DNA of 64,000 nucleotides from Longimicrobium sp. (GCA_036389795.1 DASVWD010000126.1:1-64000); one strand, 5' to 3'. Shown: positions 19,199 through 28,027, counted from the stretch's first letter. The notes: a model not told the origin generated them from the letters alone. A program made the numbers and translations.

Positions 19199-20341
19199 TC
19201 AGATCCCCTCGTCCCGCAGGTGCCGCTCGTCGACGGTGAGCGCGAAGACGAGGGTCCCGGCGAGGCCGATGGCGGCGGCGACGTGGAAGGGGAGCGACGG
19301 GTCGTGCTTCCAGAGCAGCCCGCCCACCAGCGCGGCGGGGGTGATGGCGAGGCTGCGGACCAGGTAGTAGAGGCCCACCGTGCGGGCGCGGTACGCGGGC
19401 TCGGCCAGGTCCACGATCAGCGCCTTGCGCGACGGCTCGCCGATCTCGCGCAGGCCGCCGACCACGAAGGCGAGCAGGAGCGCCCCGAAGCCGCGCGACG
19501 AGGCGACGGCGAGCGGGAAGGCGGAGAAGGCCAGGAAGGTGAGGACCACGAACGGCTTCTGCCCCGTGCGCTCGGCGAAGCGCGCGGCGGGGAGGTAGGA
19601 GAGGATCGCCACGCCCATCTGCACGGCGATCAGCAGACCGTACTGGGGGGCGGAGACGCGGGCGACGTCCATCGCCCAGAGCACCAGGAAGACGTCGACC
19701 ATCCCCTCGCACGTGCGCACCAGGATGTCCGAGACGAGCAGCCGGCGGAGCGGCCCCGGGAGCGAGCGCCAGACATCGCGCAGGCGCGCCCGCGAGGACT
19801 CGGCCGGGAGCGGGATGCGCATGCGCGAGAGCGAGGCGAGCGTGAGCGCCGCCAGCGCGAGCGTCACCAGCAGCCCCACGCGCACGCCCCCGCGCACCCC
19901 GTACGCGGCGATGGCGAGTCCGCCGAGGGTCGGCGCGGCGGCGATCGGCACGCGGCGCAGCACCGACTGCACGGCGAAGCCCACCGCGCGCCTCCCCCGC
20001 GGCAGCGCGTCGCCCACCACCGCGAAGAGGGCGGGGCTCGCCATGCTCGACCACGCCATCGAGAAGACGAGCCCGGCGAACACCCACGGCCACGACGGCG
20101 CCAGCCAGAAGAGGAGGTACCCCGCCGCCGCCGCGCCGACGAAGAGGAGGAGCGCGCGGCGGCGGCCCCAGCGGTCGGCCGCCCACCCGCCCGGGTACTG
20201 GTAGACGCCGTCCAGGAAGTCGCGCGCGGTGCCGTAGAGCCCGATGGCCAGCACCGGAGCGCCGAGCGCGGCCAGGTACTTGGGGATGAAGCGCTTCCAG
20301 AGGTCTTCGCCCAGCCCCATCAGGAAGACGGCGCCGGCCAC
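19199..20341 (-). CDS. Major facilitator superfamily transporter
   Basis: About 380 residues from a GTG; the open frame extends further upstream, so the N-terminus may be about 25 residues longer (RARLARGLGLDRDTAA...). The loop 2-3 motif GGWAADRWGRRRALL is the MFS signature. About eleven hydrophobic spans are visible, with a central arginine-rich cytoplasmic loop. It closes the chromate-response gene run, directly after the ChrB C-terminal-domain gene. MFS genes are recurrent ChrB-domain neighbours as far as I recall. The substrate is unknown; efflux is likely. Confidence 0.85.
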   Translation of the reverse strand: MAGAVFLMGLGEDLWKRFIPKYLAALGAPVLAIGLYGTARDFLDGVYQYPGGWAADRWGRRRALLLFVGAAAAGYLLFWLAPSWPWVFAGLVFSMAWSSMASPALFAVVGDALPRGRRAVGFAVQSVLRRVPIAAAPTLGGLAIAAYGVRGGVRVGLLVTLALAALTLASLSRMRIPLPAESSRARLRDVWRSLPGPLRRLLVSDILVRTCEGMVDVFLVLWAMDVARVSAPQYGLLIAVQMGVAILSYLPAARFAERTGQKPFVVLTFLAFSAFPLAVASSRGFGALLLAFVVGGLREIGEPSRKALIVDLAEPAYRARTVGLYYLVRSLAITPAALVGGLLWKHDPSLPFHVAAAIGLAGTLVFALTVDERHLRDEGI

Positions 20342-20420
20342 CGCCGCGGTGTCGCGGTCCAGCCCCAGCCCGCGCGCCAGCCGGGCGCGCCGCCCGCCCG
20401 GGAGCGCGGCGGCCCCGGAC

Positions 20421-20867
20421 TCAGGCGGCGGCGCCGGAATGCTCCACCTGCCGCCGGCACCAGGCGTAGAGGGCGTCGTACATCGGGCTCTCCAGCCGGA
20501 TCTTCTCGTGGTCGTCCTCGCCGTGCAGCTCGGCGAAGCCGTAGGCGATGGCCCGCAGCCCGTGCGCCTGGGCGGGAGAGGCCGGCAGGTCGGCCGGGAT
20601 GTCGGCGCCGTGCACGATCTTCCCCAGCAGCGCGAGCGCCGGGTCGTCCAGCCGGTACTTCACCAGGATCGACTCGAAGCTGCAGCGGCCGTCCACGTGC
20701 CCCAGCTCCACGCCGGCCATGTCGTAGGGGATGCCGTCGGTGACGGCGGCCGGGTCGGTGTCGCGCGGCACGTACACGAACTCGGCGTCGGGGTCCACGA
20801 AGCGCCGGATCAGCCACGGGCAGGCGATCCGGTCCACGTTGGCGTTCCTGCGGGTCACCCAGCGCAC
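20421..20867 (-). CDS. ChrB C-terminal-domain protein (chromate resistance)
   Basis: A 148-residue protein consisting only of the ChrB C-terminal domain: RWVTRRNANVDRIACPWLIR, FVDPDAEFVYV, a CSFESIL segment and HGEDDHEKI. The full-length ChrB encoded at 24192-25121 carries the same domain (WVTRRDVHVDRIATAWLVR), so the cluster has one stand-alone and one two-domain version. The domain is associated with chromate-responsive operons. Whether this short form has enzymatic or regulatory function is unknown. It is 42 bp from chrA. Confidence 0.85.
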   Translation of the reverse strand: MRWVTRRNANVDRIACPWLIRRFVDPDAEFVYVPRDTDPAAVTDGIPYDMAGVELGHVDGRCSFESILVKYRLDDPALALLGKIVHGADIPADLPASPAQAHGLRAIAYGFAELHGEDDHEKIRLESPMYDALYAWCRRQVEHSGAAA

Positions 20868-20909
20868 GCCTCCCTCCTCGATTCCAGGGGACGGGGAGCA
20901 CCCGGGGCG

Positions 20910-22127
20910 CTAACCGCGCACCAGCGGGTGGACGACGAGCCCCACGAGCGCGGCCGCCAGCACGACCAGCGGCTCCGGGACCTTCTTCCGCCAGAGCAGC
21001 ACGAGCACGACGGCCGCGATCAGCACGGTCGGCAGGTCGACCACCGAGCGGCGCCCGAGCACCACCACCGCCCCGCTGATGGCGCCGATGGCGGCGGCCG
21101 TCACCCCGTCCACGAAGGCCGCAATGCCGGGGCGCTTGCCGTGCCGCTTGAAGTACGGGGCCGGGAGGATGGTGAGGACGTAGGCGGGGAGGAAGGTGGC
21201 GAGCGCCGCCACCGAGGCGCCGGCGAGCCCCGCCAGCAGGTAGCCGATGAAGCCGGTGGTGATCACCACCGGCCCGGGCGTGATGAGCGCCACCGCCACG
21301 GCGTCGAGGAACTGGTGGTCGGTGAGCCACCCGCGCTCCTTCACCAGCCCGCCGTAGAGGAAGGGGACGATGGCCAGCCCGCTGCCGAAGACGAACGACC
21401 CCGCGTACAGGAAGAAGCCGAAGATCCGCCCCAGCATCCCGGCGTCCGCGCCCGCGCCGGCCGCCGCGAGCGGGGCGGCCGGCGCTGCGAACGCGGCGAG
21501 CCGGCCACCCGTCATCCGCCAGGTGCGGGGTGGCGCTCTCACCAGCCACACCACCACGCCGGCCGCCAGGAAGAGCCAGACGATCTCGGACTCGGTGACG
21601 ACCGTCACCGCGGCGGAGACCAGGTAGACCGCCCAGCGCAGCCGGTCGCGGCCGATGGAGCTGCGGGTGAGCTTGTAGGCGCTGTGGGCGATGATCCCGA
21701 TCACCGCCGCGCCCACCGAGTAGAAGACGGCCTGCACCCAGGCGAGCCCGCCGTACGCCACGTACGCCCACCCGAGCGCGACCACCATCAGGAACGAGGG
21801 GAGGACGAAGGCGAGGCTCACCAGCGTGGCGCCCGGCACCCCGTAATGCACGTAGCCCAGGTACGTCGCCAGCTGCGCCGCGAGCGGCCCGGGCGCGAGC
21901 TGGGAGAGCGCGAGCCCGTCGCGGTACTCGTCGGCGGGGATCCACCGGCGCTCCTCCACCAGGTCGCGCCGCATGTACTCGATCAGCGCCACCGGCCCGC
22001 CGAACCCGATGGCGCCCAGCCGCAGGAAGTATCTCACCAGCTCCCAAAGCGAGTACGGTACCGGGGCGGCCGGCGGCGCGGTGGTCTCTGCCGGCGTTCT
22101 CTCAGCCCCGGCCACGCTCATCGACAT
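20910..22127 (-). CDS. chrA: Chromate transporter ChrA, two-domain form
   Basis: A 405-residue membrane protein with two CHR modules. The N-terminal half has RLGAIGFGGPVALIEYMRR, LALSQLAPGPLAAQLATYLG. The C-terminal half has YAGSFVFGSGLAIVPFLYGG and AVALITPGPVVITTGFIGY. The FGGP / APGP and FGSG / TPGP motif pairs mark the long-chain CHR family, which exports chromate driven by the membrane potential. Its start is 15 bp after the stop of the upstream cyclodeaminase-like gene. Confidence 0.93.
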   Translation of the reverse strand: MSMSVAGAERTPAETTAPPAAPVPYSLWELVRYFLRLGAIGFGGPVALIEYMRRDLVEERRWIPADEYRDGLALSQLAPGPLAAQLATYLGYVHYGVPGATLVSLAFVLPSFLMVVALGWAYVAYGGLAWVQAVFYSVGAAVIGIIAHSAYKLTRSSIGRDRLRWAVYLVSAAVTVVTESEIVWLFLAAGVVVWLVRAPPRTWRMTGGRLAAFAAPAAPLAAAGAGADAGMLGRIFGFFLYAGSFVFGSGLAIVPFLYGGLVKERGWLTDHQFLDAVAVALITPGPVVITTGFIGYLLAGLAGASVAALATFLPAYVLTILPAPYFKRHGKRPGIAAFVDGVTAAAIGAISGAVVVLGRRSVVDLPTVLIAAVVLVLLWRKKVPEPLVVLAAALVGLVVHPLVRG

Positions 22128-22142
22128 TCCTCGCGGCCGGCA

Positions 22143-23126
22143 TCAGCCGAACGCCAGGGACCGCGCCGAACCGCCGGCGGCAGCCCCCTCGTAGACCACC
22201 GCCGCCGCCGCGACGTCCTGCAGCGCGATGCCGGTGGAGTCGAAGACGGTGATCTCGTCGTCGTCGATCCGCCCCGGCCGCAGCCCCGCCACCACCTCCC
22301 CGAGGTCGGCGTGGACATCCGCGAGGGTGAGCGCTCCCGCCTGCAGCGCGTGGTGCAGGTCACCCATGCGAGCGCACTGGTCGCGCAGGTCCGTGACCAC
22401 GCGCGCCCGGGCCAGGAGCGCCGGGTGCAGCTCCCGCTTGGCCTCGCTGTCCACCCCCACGCCGGCCACGAACGTGCCCGGTCCCACGTCGCCCGGTCCC
22501 AGCACGAACTCGCGCGCCGTGGTACAGGTGACGACCACGTCGGCCCCCCGTGCGGCCGAGCCCGCGTCCGACCGGGCCACCACCTCGATCCCCAGCTCGG
22601 CCGCCATCTCCCGGCAGAACGCCCGGGCGCGTTCCGGGTGGAGGTCGAACGCCGCCACCCGGCGAAGCGGCAGCACGGCCGCCAGCGCACGCAGCTGGTG
22701 GCGGCCCTGCACCCCGCACCCGATCACCGCGGCCACCGTGGCGCCGGCCCGGGCCAGGACGCGCGCGGCGGCCGCGGTGGCGGCGGCCGTGCGGAGCGCC
22801 GTCAGCTCCATGGTGTCGATCACGGCGAGCACGCGGCCGTCGCTCCCGTCGCAGAGCATCACCAGCCCCTGGACGGTGGGCAGTCCCCGCCCGGCGTTCA
22901 CGGGGAAGTTGCCGTTGAGCTTCCCCGCGAAGTACACCCGGTCGCCCCAGGCCAGCAGCCCCGCCTTTCCGTGAAAGGCCCCGCCTTCGGCGTGAACCGC
23001 CAGCGTGGCCGGCGGCTGCGCCTTTCCTTCACCCAGCTGGCGGAAGGCGGCCTCCACGGCGTCGATGCAGCGGGACAGCGGCAGCAGCCGGACGACGTCG
23101 GAGCGGGTGAGCAGGAGGGTCTCCAT
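22143..23126 (-). CDS. Ornithine cyclodeaminase / mu-crystallin family protein
   Basis: A 327-residue protein. Family hallmarks are the N-terminal LLTRSDVVRLLPLSRCIDAVEAAF (in parts), the lysine-bearing GKAGLLAW and GKLNGNFP, and a Rossmann fold AAVIGCGVQGRHQLRAL. VFDSTGIALQDVAAA stands near the C-terminus. Members deaminate or reduce small amino or imino acids with NAD(P). The true substrate is unclear. Its tight position inside a chromate operon is unusual and may point to redox or metallophore-related chemistry, which is inference only. Confidence 0.87.
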   Translation of the reverse strand: METLLLTRSDVVRLLPLSRCIDAVEAAFRQLGEGKAQPPATLAVHAEGGAFHGKAGLLAWGDRVYFAGKLNGNFPVNAGRGLPTVQGLVMLCDGSDGRVLAVIDTMELTALRTAAATAAAARVLARAGATVAAVIGCGVQGRHQLRALAAVLPLRRVAAFDLHPERARAFCREMAAELGIEVVARSDAGSAARGADVVVTCTTAREFVLGPGDVGPGTFVAGVGVDSEAKRELHPALLARARVVTDLRDQCARMGDLHHALQAGALTLADVHADLGEVVAGLRPGRIDDDEITVFDSTGIALQDVAAAAVVYEGAAAGGSARSLAFG

Positions 23127-23188
23127 GACGAAAGCCTCTCGCGGTACCGATGAAGGACGGCGGTGAGCGATGGCGCAGCCCGCCAGCC

Positions 23189-24136
23189 TCATCGCGATTC
23201 CACCGGGGCGGAACGGGTACGGTCGAGCGCCGCGCGGAGGCCGCGGGCCAGCGCCGCCGCGTCGTCGACGGCCCAGAAGTGCATGAAGAAGAGGCGCGGG
23301 CTCTCGTCGGTCAGGTGGTTGTGGAGGGCGACCACCTGGATGCCGTGCTCGCGGAGCGCCCGGATCACGGGGTCCACCTCGTCCGCCGTCATGACGAAGT
23401 CCCCCGCGACGGCGGCCCGGCCTCCGCCGGTCGGCTGGAAGTTGATCGCGGTGGCGACTCCCATGGACGGGGGCACCTCCACGCCGTGCGAGCGGATCGT
23501 CTCCGCGCGCGGGACGCTCACCTGGTAGACGCCCCCGCTCACCCGGCCGCCGTGCCCCAGGACGCGGCGGATCGCGGCGGAGTCCAGGGGGAACGGCTCG
23601 GCGGGCGCGCTCGCGGCGGGGCGCTCGGGCGGGGTGCGGGTGAGCGCGAGTGCGGCGCGCACCGCCCCCGCGACGGCCACGGGGTCGCCCGCGGCGTGCA
23701 CGTGCGTCCACCAGACCGCGGGCGACTCGTCCAGCAGGTGCTTGTGGATCGCCGTCTGCCCGACGCCTCCCTGCTGCAGGCGCGAGATCACGGGGCCCAT
23801 CTCCGCTTCCGCCAGCACCAGGTCGCCCATGGCCACCACGCGGCCGCCGCCCGCCGGCCGCATGGCGATCCACGAGCCGAGCGCGAGCGCCGGGCGGACG
23901 CGCACGCCGCGGGAGGTGACGGCCAGGTCGCCGCGCGGCATCGCCCAGCGGCGGACGCCGCCCGGCATCGCGGTCCCCGTGCGCCCCAGCGCGGCGTCCA
24001 CCGCGCGCCAGTCGACGCTGTCCGGTGCGGCGGTGCCTCCCGTCGTCTGCCCGCGCGCGGGCGAAGGGGCCGAGGCGGACGCCGCCGCCGTTCCCAGGAG
24101 CGCCGCGAGGGCGATCCACCGCAGGTTCCCGCGCAT
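23189..24136 (-). CDS. DUF1259 protein, secreted, with internal duplication
   Basis: A 315-residue protein with a cleavable signal peptide (ending about residue 28, SPARGQ). It contains two homologous halves of about 125 residues. Each has a conserved HKHLLDESPAVWWTHVHA or HNHLTDESPRLFFMHFWA motif, followed by a helix ending in RAALALTRT or RAALDRTRS. This is the DUF1259 domain, which I recall next to ChrB genes; function unknown. The histidine/aspartate cluster could bind metal. Exported, so it would act in the periplasm. Confidence 0.85.
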   Translation of the reverse strand: MRGNLRWIALAALLGTAAASASAPSPARGQTTGGTAAPDSVDWRAVDAALGRTGTAMPGGVRRWAMPRGDLAVTSRGVRVRPALALGSWIAMRPAGGGRVVAMGDLVLAEAEMGPVISRLQQGGVGQTAIHKHLLDESPAVWWTHVHAAGDPVAVAGAVRAALALTRTPPERPAASAPAEPFPLDSAAIRRVLGHGGRVSGGVYQVSVPRAETIRSHGVEVPPSMGVATAINFQPTGGGRAAVAGDFVMTADEVDPVIRALREHGIQVVALHNHLTDESPRLFFMHFWAVDDAAALARGLRAALDRTRSAPVESR

Positions 24137-24191
24137 CCTCCATCCTCCCGCAGACCAGGTTTCCCACGTGCGGCTCCGGGGCGGAGCCGCG

Positions 24192-25121
24192 TCACGCCCC
24201 CCGGAAGCTCTCGTACAGGTCGTCGAGCAGGGCCGCGCCGCGCGCCAGCCGCGTGTCGTCGTCCCCGTGGGCGCGGGCGATGCCGTCAATCAGCCGCCCG
24301 ACGCCCGGCGCTTCCGGCCGTCCGAACTTCCCGTCCTTCAGGTCGACGTCGTGCACGATCTCGGCGATCGCCCGGAGCGCCGGGTCGTCCAGCCCCAGGC
24401 GGTCCAGGAGGACCTCGAAGGTGCAGCGGTCGCCCTCGTGCGTGAGCTCGCCCTCGAACATGTCGAAGCGCACCTCGCCCTCCGCGGGCCGGTGCCGGCG
24501 GCCGGAGACGAAGCGGAAGCGCGCGTCCGGGTCCACCCGGCGGCGGACGAGCCACGCGGTGGCGATGCGGTCCACGTGCACGTCCCTGCGGGTGACCCAC
24601 GTCTTCCCCCGCAGCTGGTCGGCGGCCACGGACGCGCCCGCCGCGCGGCCCGCCGGCTCCTCCAGCGCGGCCACGGCGGCCTCCGCCTCGCGCCGGCCGG
24701 GCGCGGCGAAGAAGTCGATCGCGACGGTTTCCCGCAGGCGCCGCTTGAGCATCTCCACCTCCGTCGTCGAACGTGCCCCGGGCTCCGTGCCCGCGCGGGC
24801 CCCGGCGAGGGCGCGGGCCTCCTCCGCCAGCCGCGCGTAGTCCGCGCCGCGTGCCTCGCGGAAGAGGGCCTCCACCTCTTCGTCCGAGAGCCCGCCGGCC
24901 AGGGCGGCCTCGCAGAGCACCGCGTCTCCGCCGCCGTCGGTGATCTCCCGCAGCACCCACGCGAAGTCCTCGCGCGCCTCGTCGGTGGCGGGGAGCACGT
25001 AGACGGAGTTCTTCACCGCCACCGCCCCCAGCCGCTGCAGCCGGCGCCACACCTTCACCCGGAACGAGCTGGGCTGGGGCGGGATCTGGTGGATGAGCAG
25101 CAGCCAGCGCGGAGATTCCAT
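24192..25121 (-). CDS. chrB: ChrB, chromate-responsive regulator/resistance protein
   Basis: A 309-residue protein. The N-terminal ChrB domain (about 1-150: WLLLIHQIPPQPSSFRVKVW, KNSVYVLPATDEAREDF) is followed by the C-terminal ChrB domain (about 170-309: TWVTRRDVHVDRIATAWLVR, a CTFEVLL segment). In characterised chr operons ChrB is a chromate-sensing repressor or is needed for full resistance. It is the promoter-proximal gene of six minus-strand genes with 15-80 bp gaps. An imperfect dyad lies 15 bp before its start. Confidence 0.9.
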   Translation of the reverse strand: MESPRWLLLIHQIPPQPSSFRVKVWRRLQRLGAVAVKNSVYVLPATDEAREDFAWVLREITDGGGDAVLCEAALAGGLSDEEVEALFREARGADYARLAEEARALAGARAGTEPGARSTTEVEMLKRRLRETVAIDFFAAPGRREAEAAVAALEEPAGRAAGASVAADQLRGKTWVTRRDVHVDRIATAWLVRRRVDPDARFRFVSGRRHRPAEGEVRFDMFEGELTHEGDRCTFEVLLDRLGLDDPALRAIAEIVHDVDLKDGKFGRPEAPGVGRLIDGIARAHGDDDTRLARGAALLDDLYESFRGA

Positions 25122-25135
25122 GTTTCTCCCGTAGG

Positions 25136-25154
25136 TGTTGCAATCTATGTAACA
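25136..25154. promoter_or_regulatory. Candidate ChrB operator (TGTTGCA-N5-TGTAACA)
   Basis: A dyad with 6 of 7 arm positions matching lies between chrB (start 25121) and the divergent acetyltransferase gene. ChrB-type autoregulation would place the operator here. No experimental consensus was compared. Confidence 0.4.
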
Positions 25155-25302
25155 GTCGTTTCAGGCAGGGTCAAGGCTCTCGTCTGGAGGGATGGATCGG
25201 GCCCGGTGGAACGATCCTGAAACCCGGGACGCGGTAGATGCGTCATGGGGGGCCGTCTTCACCATCCCATTCGATTGCGGTTGGACAATCCGGAGGGAGA
25301 GC

Positions 25303-26301
25303 ATGCTTTTCTCAATCCGTCCCCTGCGCGACGAGGAGTACGAGGCCGCGGCCGCGCTCTGCGGCTTCGCCGATCCGGGCCACGGGCGCACCGCCGACGG
25401 CTGGCGCCGCGAGGACCAGGGCGCTTACAACTCCGTGGGTGAGGTGCGCCGCTGGGCGGCCGTGGGCGGCGCCGGCGGGATCGTGGGGTACGCGGCACTC
25501 TGGCGGGTGCGGGACGGCAAGTTCCGCTTCGACGCGCTGGTCCACCCCGACGCCCGCGGGCGCGGCATCGGCGGCGCGCTCTTCGGCGCCGTGCTCGACG
25601 CGGCGGAGGAGGCCGGCGCCGCGACGCTCCAGGGGCGCGCGTGGGACGACGACCCCGGCTCGCTCGCCTTCCTGCGCCGCCGCGGCTTCCACGAGGTGCA
25701 CCGGATGGTGGAGCTGCGGCTGGACCTGGCCGCGGCCGACCTCTCGCCCTTCGCCGCGCTCCCGGAGCGGCTGGCGGCCGAGGGCTTTCGCTTCCGCACC
25801 TTCGAGCAGGCGCAGGCCGAGGACGCCGACTTCTGGGCGAAGCTGACCGCGCTGCAGAACGCCGCCGCGGCCGACTGGCCCGACCCCGATCCGGGCGGGC
25901 CGTTCGTCGCCATGAGCGAGGAGAAGGCGCGCGGCTTCTTCGCCGGGTTCCGCGCGCTCCCGGGCGGGTTCTTCGTCGCGGACGAGGGTGGGCGCTACGC
26001 CGGCTACAGCGGCGCCGGCCTCGACGAGCACGCTCCGGCCGGGCACGCCGGCTCCGGCCCCACGGCGGTGCACCCCGCCTATCGCGGGCGCGGCCTGGCG
26101 ACGGCGCTCAAGTACCTCGGCCTCGCGGAGGCGCGGCGGCAGGGCTACACCGTCGCCGTCAGCCAGTCCGCCAACCCGGCGATGGTGCGCGTCAACGAGA
26201 AGCTGGGCTTCCGCCGCGACCGCGCCGAGGTGCGCCTGGTCCTTCCCGTGGCGAGCGGGAGCCGGGCGGAGGAGCGCCGCGCCGCGCTGGCGTCGGCGTA
26301 G
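25303..26301 (+). CDS. Tandem GNAT acetyltransferase
   Basis: A 332-residue protein with two GNAT domains. The first (about 1-145) has the acetyl-CoA loop in VHPDARGRGIGGALFGAVL. The second (about 175-315) has VHPAYRGRGLATALKYLGL and ends with the typical NPAMVRVNEKLGF. The ATG was chosen because a GGAGGGAGAGC Shine-Dalgarno precedes it; the frame is open further upstream. The substrate is unknown. It is divergent from the chromate cluster and may share its intergenic control region. Confidence 0.87.
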   Translation: MLFSIRPLRDEEYEAAAALCGFADPGHGRTADGWRREDQGAYNSVGEVRRWAAVGGAGGIVGYAALWRVRDGKFRFDALVHPDARGRGIGGALFGAVLDAAEEAGAATLQGRAWDDDPGSLAFLRRRGFHEVHRMVELRLDLAAADLSPFAALPERLAAEGFRFRTFEQAQAEDADFWAKLTALQNAAAADWPDPDPGGPFVAMSEEKARGFFAGFRALPGGFFVADEGGRYAGYSGAGLDEHAPAGHAGSGPTAVHPAYRGRGLATALKYLGLAEARRQGYTVAVSQSANPAMVRVNEKLGFRRDRAEVRLVLPVASGSRAEERRAALASA

Positions 26302-26341
26302 AGGGTGTTCCACACCGGCTGATCGAGCCCACCCGGGGAGA

Positions 26342-26522
26342 TGTCATCCTGAGGGCGCCGCGCTGGTCCCCGTATCTGCGCGGATGTACGGGCGCCCGAA
26401 GGATCTATGGGCAGCCTCGCACCGGGGCCGGCATCCCTCGCGATGCGACCCATAGATCCTTCGGAAGCGTCCGACCGTCCGTGCACAGGTGACGGTCGCG
26501 CGGACGCTTCCTCAGGATGACA
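26342..26522. repeat. Intergenic mirror repeat, family A copy 3
   Basis: Arms TGTCATCCTGAGGG and CCTCAGGATGACA, with inner arms AAGGATCTATGGGC and GCCCATAGATCCTTC-like. It lies between convergent genes. Confidence 0.8.
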
Positions 26523-26548
26523 TCGTTTTGCTCGCGGACCTTGAAAAA

Positions 26549-26577
26549 GGGGACCGGCGCACCAGGCACCGGTCCCC
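26549..26577 (-). terminator. Intrinsic terminator of the YceI gene
   Basis: GGGGACCGG and CCGGTCCCC form a perfect 9-bp stem, followed on the minus strand by five T residues. It lies 28 bp past the stop of the YceI gene. Confidence 0.8.
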
Positions 26578-26604
26578 CTCTTCGTCCCTCCGACCTCCAG
26601 GAGG

Positions 26605-27174
26605 TCACGCCTTCACGGCCTGCACCTCGAGCGAGATCTTGATCTCGTTGCCCACCAGGATCCCTCCCGTCTCCAGCGCCTGGTTCCAGGTGAGCCCGAA
26701 GTCGCGCCGGTCCACCTTCGTGGTGGCGCCGAAGCTCACGCGCTCGCCGCCCCACGGATCCCGGCCGCGCCCCTCGTAGGTGGCCTCGAGCACCACCTCG
26801 CGGGTGACGCCGCGGATGGTCAGGTCGCCGGTCACGCGGAAGGTGTCGCCCGGCGCGCCGGCCGCGCCCTCGACCCGGCGGCTGCGGAAGGTGATGGCCG
26901 GGAAGCTCTCCACGTCCAGGAAGTCCGCCGAGCGCAGGTGCGCGTCGCGCTGGTCCACGCCCGTGGTCAGGCTCGCCGCGCCGATCTCCACCTCGGCCGA
27001 GGAGCCGTCCGGGTTCTGCTCGTCGATCACGAGGGTGCCCTTCACGTCGTTCAGGCGCCCCTTCACCGTCGTGATCATCATGTGCTTGGCCGAGAACTCC
27101 ACCAGCGTGTGCGCCGCGTCGATCGACCAGGTGGTCTTCGTCCCGGCGGCCGGAGCGATCGTCGTCATCTTCAT
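26605..27174 (-). CDS. YceI family protein
   Basis: A 189-residue protein spanning the whole YceI lipocalin-like barrel: TWSIDAAHTLVEFSAKHMMI, VKGRLNDVKG, a TTGVDQRDAHLRSADFLDVE segment, FPAITFRSRR and GDLTIRGVTREVVL. YceI proteins bind polyisoprenoids or similar lipids. This one has no obvious signal peptide, so it is probably cytoplasmic, unlike the E. coli secreted form. It has a plausible promoter and a T-tailed terminator and seems monocistronic. Confidence 0.92.
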   Translation of the reverse strand: MKMTTIAPAAGTKTTWSIDAAHTLVEFSAKHMMITTVKGRLNDVKGTLVIDEQNPDGSSAEVEIGAASLTTGVDQRDAHLRSADFLDVESFPAITFRSRRVEGAAGAPGDTFRVTGDLTIRGVTREVVLEATYEGRGRDPWGGERVSFGATTKVDRRDFGLTWNQALETGGILVGNEIKISLEVQAVKA

Positions 27175-27199
27175 CCTCCCTCGTGCGTTTACCGTTCAG

Positions 27200-27243
27200 A
27201 CAACTTTCAAGTACTAAGATAATGATTGGTGACGTGACGTCAA
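27200..27243 (-). promoter_or_regulatory. Candidate YceI promoter with ACTTTCAAGT palindrome
   Basis: On the minus strand TTGACG (27238-27243) and TATCTT (27216-27221) are spaced by 16 bp, a good sigma-70-like match. Just downstream, ACTTTCAAGT forms an ACTT-TC-AAGT half-palindrome, of the type bound by MarR/HxlR-like repressors. The regulator is not known. Confidence 0.5.
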
Positions 27244-27283
27244 GGGCTCCCGCAAGGAAAACCTCGCGACGAGCCAAAAACAT

Positions 27284-27465
27284 TGTCATCCTGAGGGCGC
27301 ATGCGCTGAACTCGATGCCGCATAAGAGGTTGCGCGCCCGAAGGATCTGCGGGTGGAGATCGAGCGAGAGCCAGGCTGACGTGCGAGCCCCGTCCGCAGA
27401 TCCTTCAGTCGCCGCCGGCATCCGTGTGCTTGAGGGTTCTGCGCGACGGCTCCTTCAGGATGACA
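27284..27465. repeat. Intergenic mirror repeat, family A copy 4
   Basis: TGTCATCCTGAGGGCGCATGC opens and CTTCAGGATGACA closes. The inner arms are AAGGATCTGCGG and CCGCAGATCCTT. The central part closely matches copy 6 (33848-34032). The 328-bp gap holds nothing else but the YceI promoter. Confidence 0.8.
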
Positions 27466-27502
27466 GCGCTGGTTCTGGAGCCACAAAACACCTTCCCAGA
27501 AG

Positions 27503-28027
27503 TCAGGGGAGCTCGCGGTAGGCGCGGCGGTGGTAGAGGAGCGGGGGAGCCTCGGGGCCGAAGACGACGCGCTCCACCCGGCCCACCACGATGCGGTGGT
27601 CGCCGCCCGGGTACGCCTCCCAGAGCGAGCAGACCAGCGTGGCGAGCGCGCCGGCGAGCACCGGGTCGCCCGCGTCGTCGGCGAAGAGCTCCGCGCCGGG
27701 CGGGAGCTTCTCGGCGAGGTCGGCCGCGATGCGCTTCTGATCCCCCGCCAGGAGGCCCACGGTGAAGCGTCCGGCGTCTTCCAGCGAGGGGAGGATCCCC
27801 GCGTGCTCGCCGACGCAGGCCAGCACCAGCGGCGGGCGCAGCGACACCGAGGCGAAGGCGCTCACGGTGAGCGCCACCACCTCGTCCTCGTCGCGCACCG
27901 CCACCACGGCCACGCCGCTGGGCCACAGCGAGAGCGCCTCGCGGAAGTCCGCCGCCAGGGCGGGGTCGCCGGGCCCCGGCTCGTCGGCGCGGGTGCGGAT
28001 GGTGGGGACGATCGGGCGGGGGCTCAT
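27503..28027 (-). CDS. Flavin reductase-like domain protein
   Basis: A 174-residue protein of the FMN-binding split-barrel flavin reductase family: LWPSGVAVVAVRDEDEVVAL, TVSAFASVSLRPPLVLACVG, FTVGLLAGDQKRIAADLA and a C-terminal VGRVERVVFG...PPLLYHRRAYREL. Such proteins supply reduced FMN to partner monooxygenases or act alone. No partner monooxygenase is visible nearby. The start overlaps the upstream histidine kinase stop (ATGA), so the two are co-translated, an unusual pairing. Confidence 0.87.
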   Translation of the reverse strand: MSPRPIVPTIRTRADEPGPGDPALAADFREALSLWPSGVAVVAVRDEDEVVALTVSAFASVSLRPPLVLACVGEHAGILPSLEDAGRFTVGLLAGDQKRIAADLAEKLPPGAELFADDAGDPVLAGALATLVCSLWEAYPGGDHRIVVGRVERVVFGPEAPPLLYHRRAYRELP

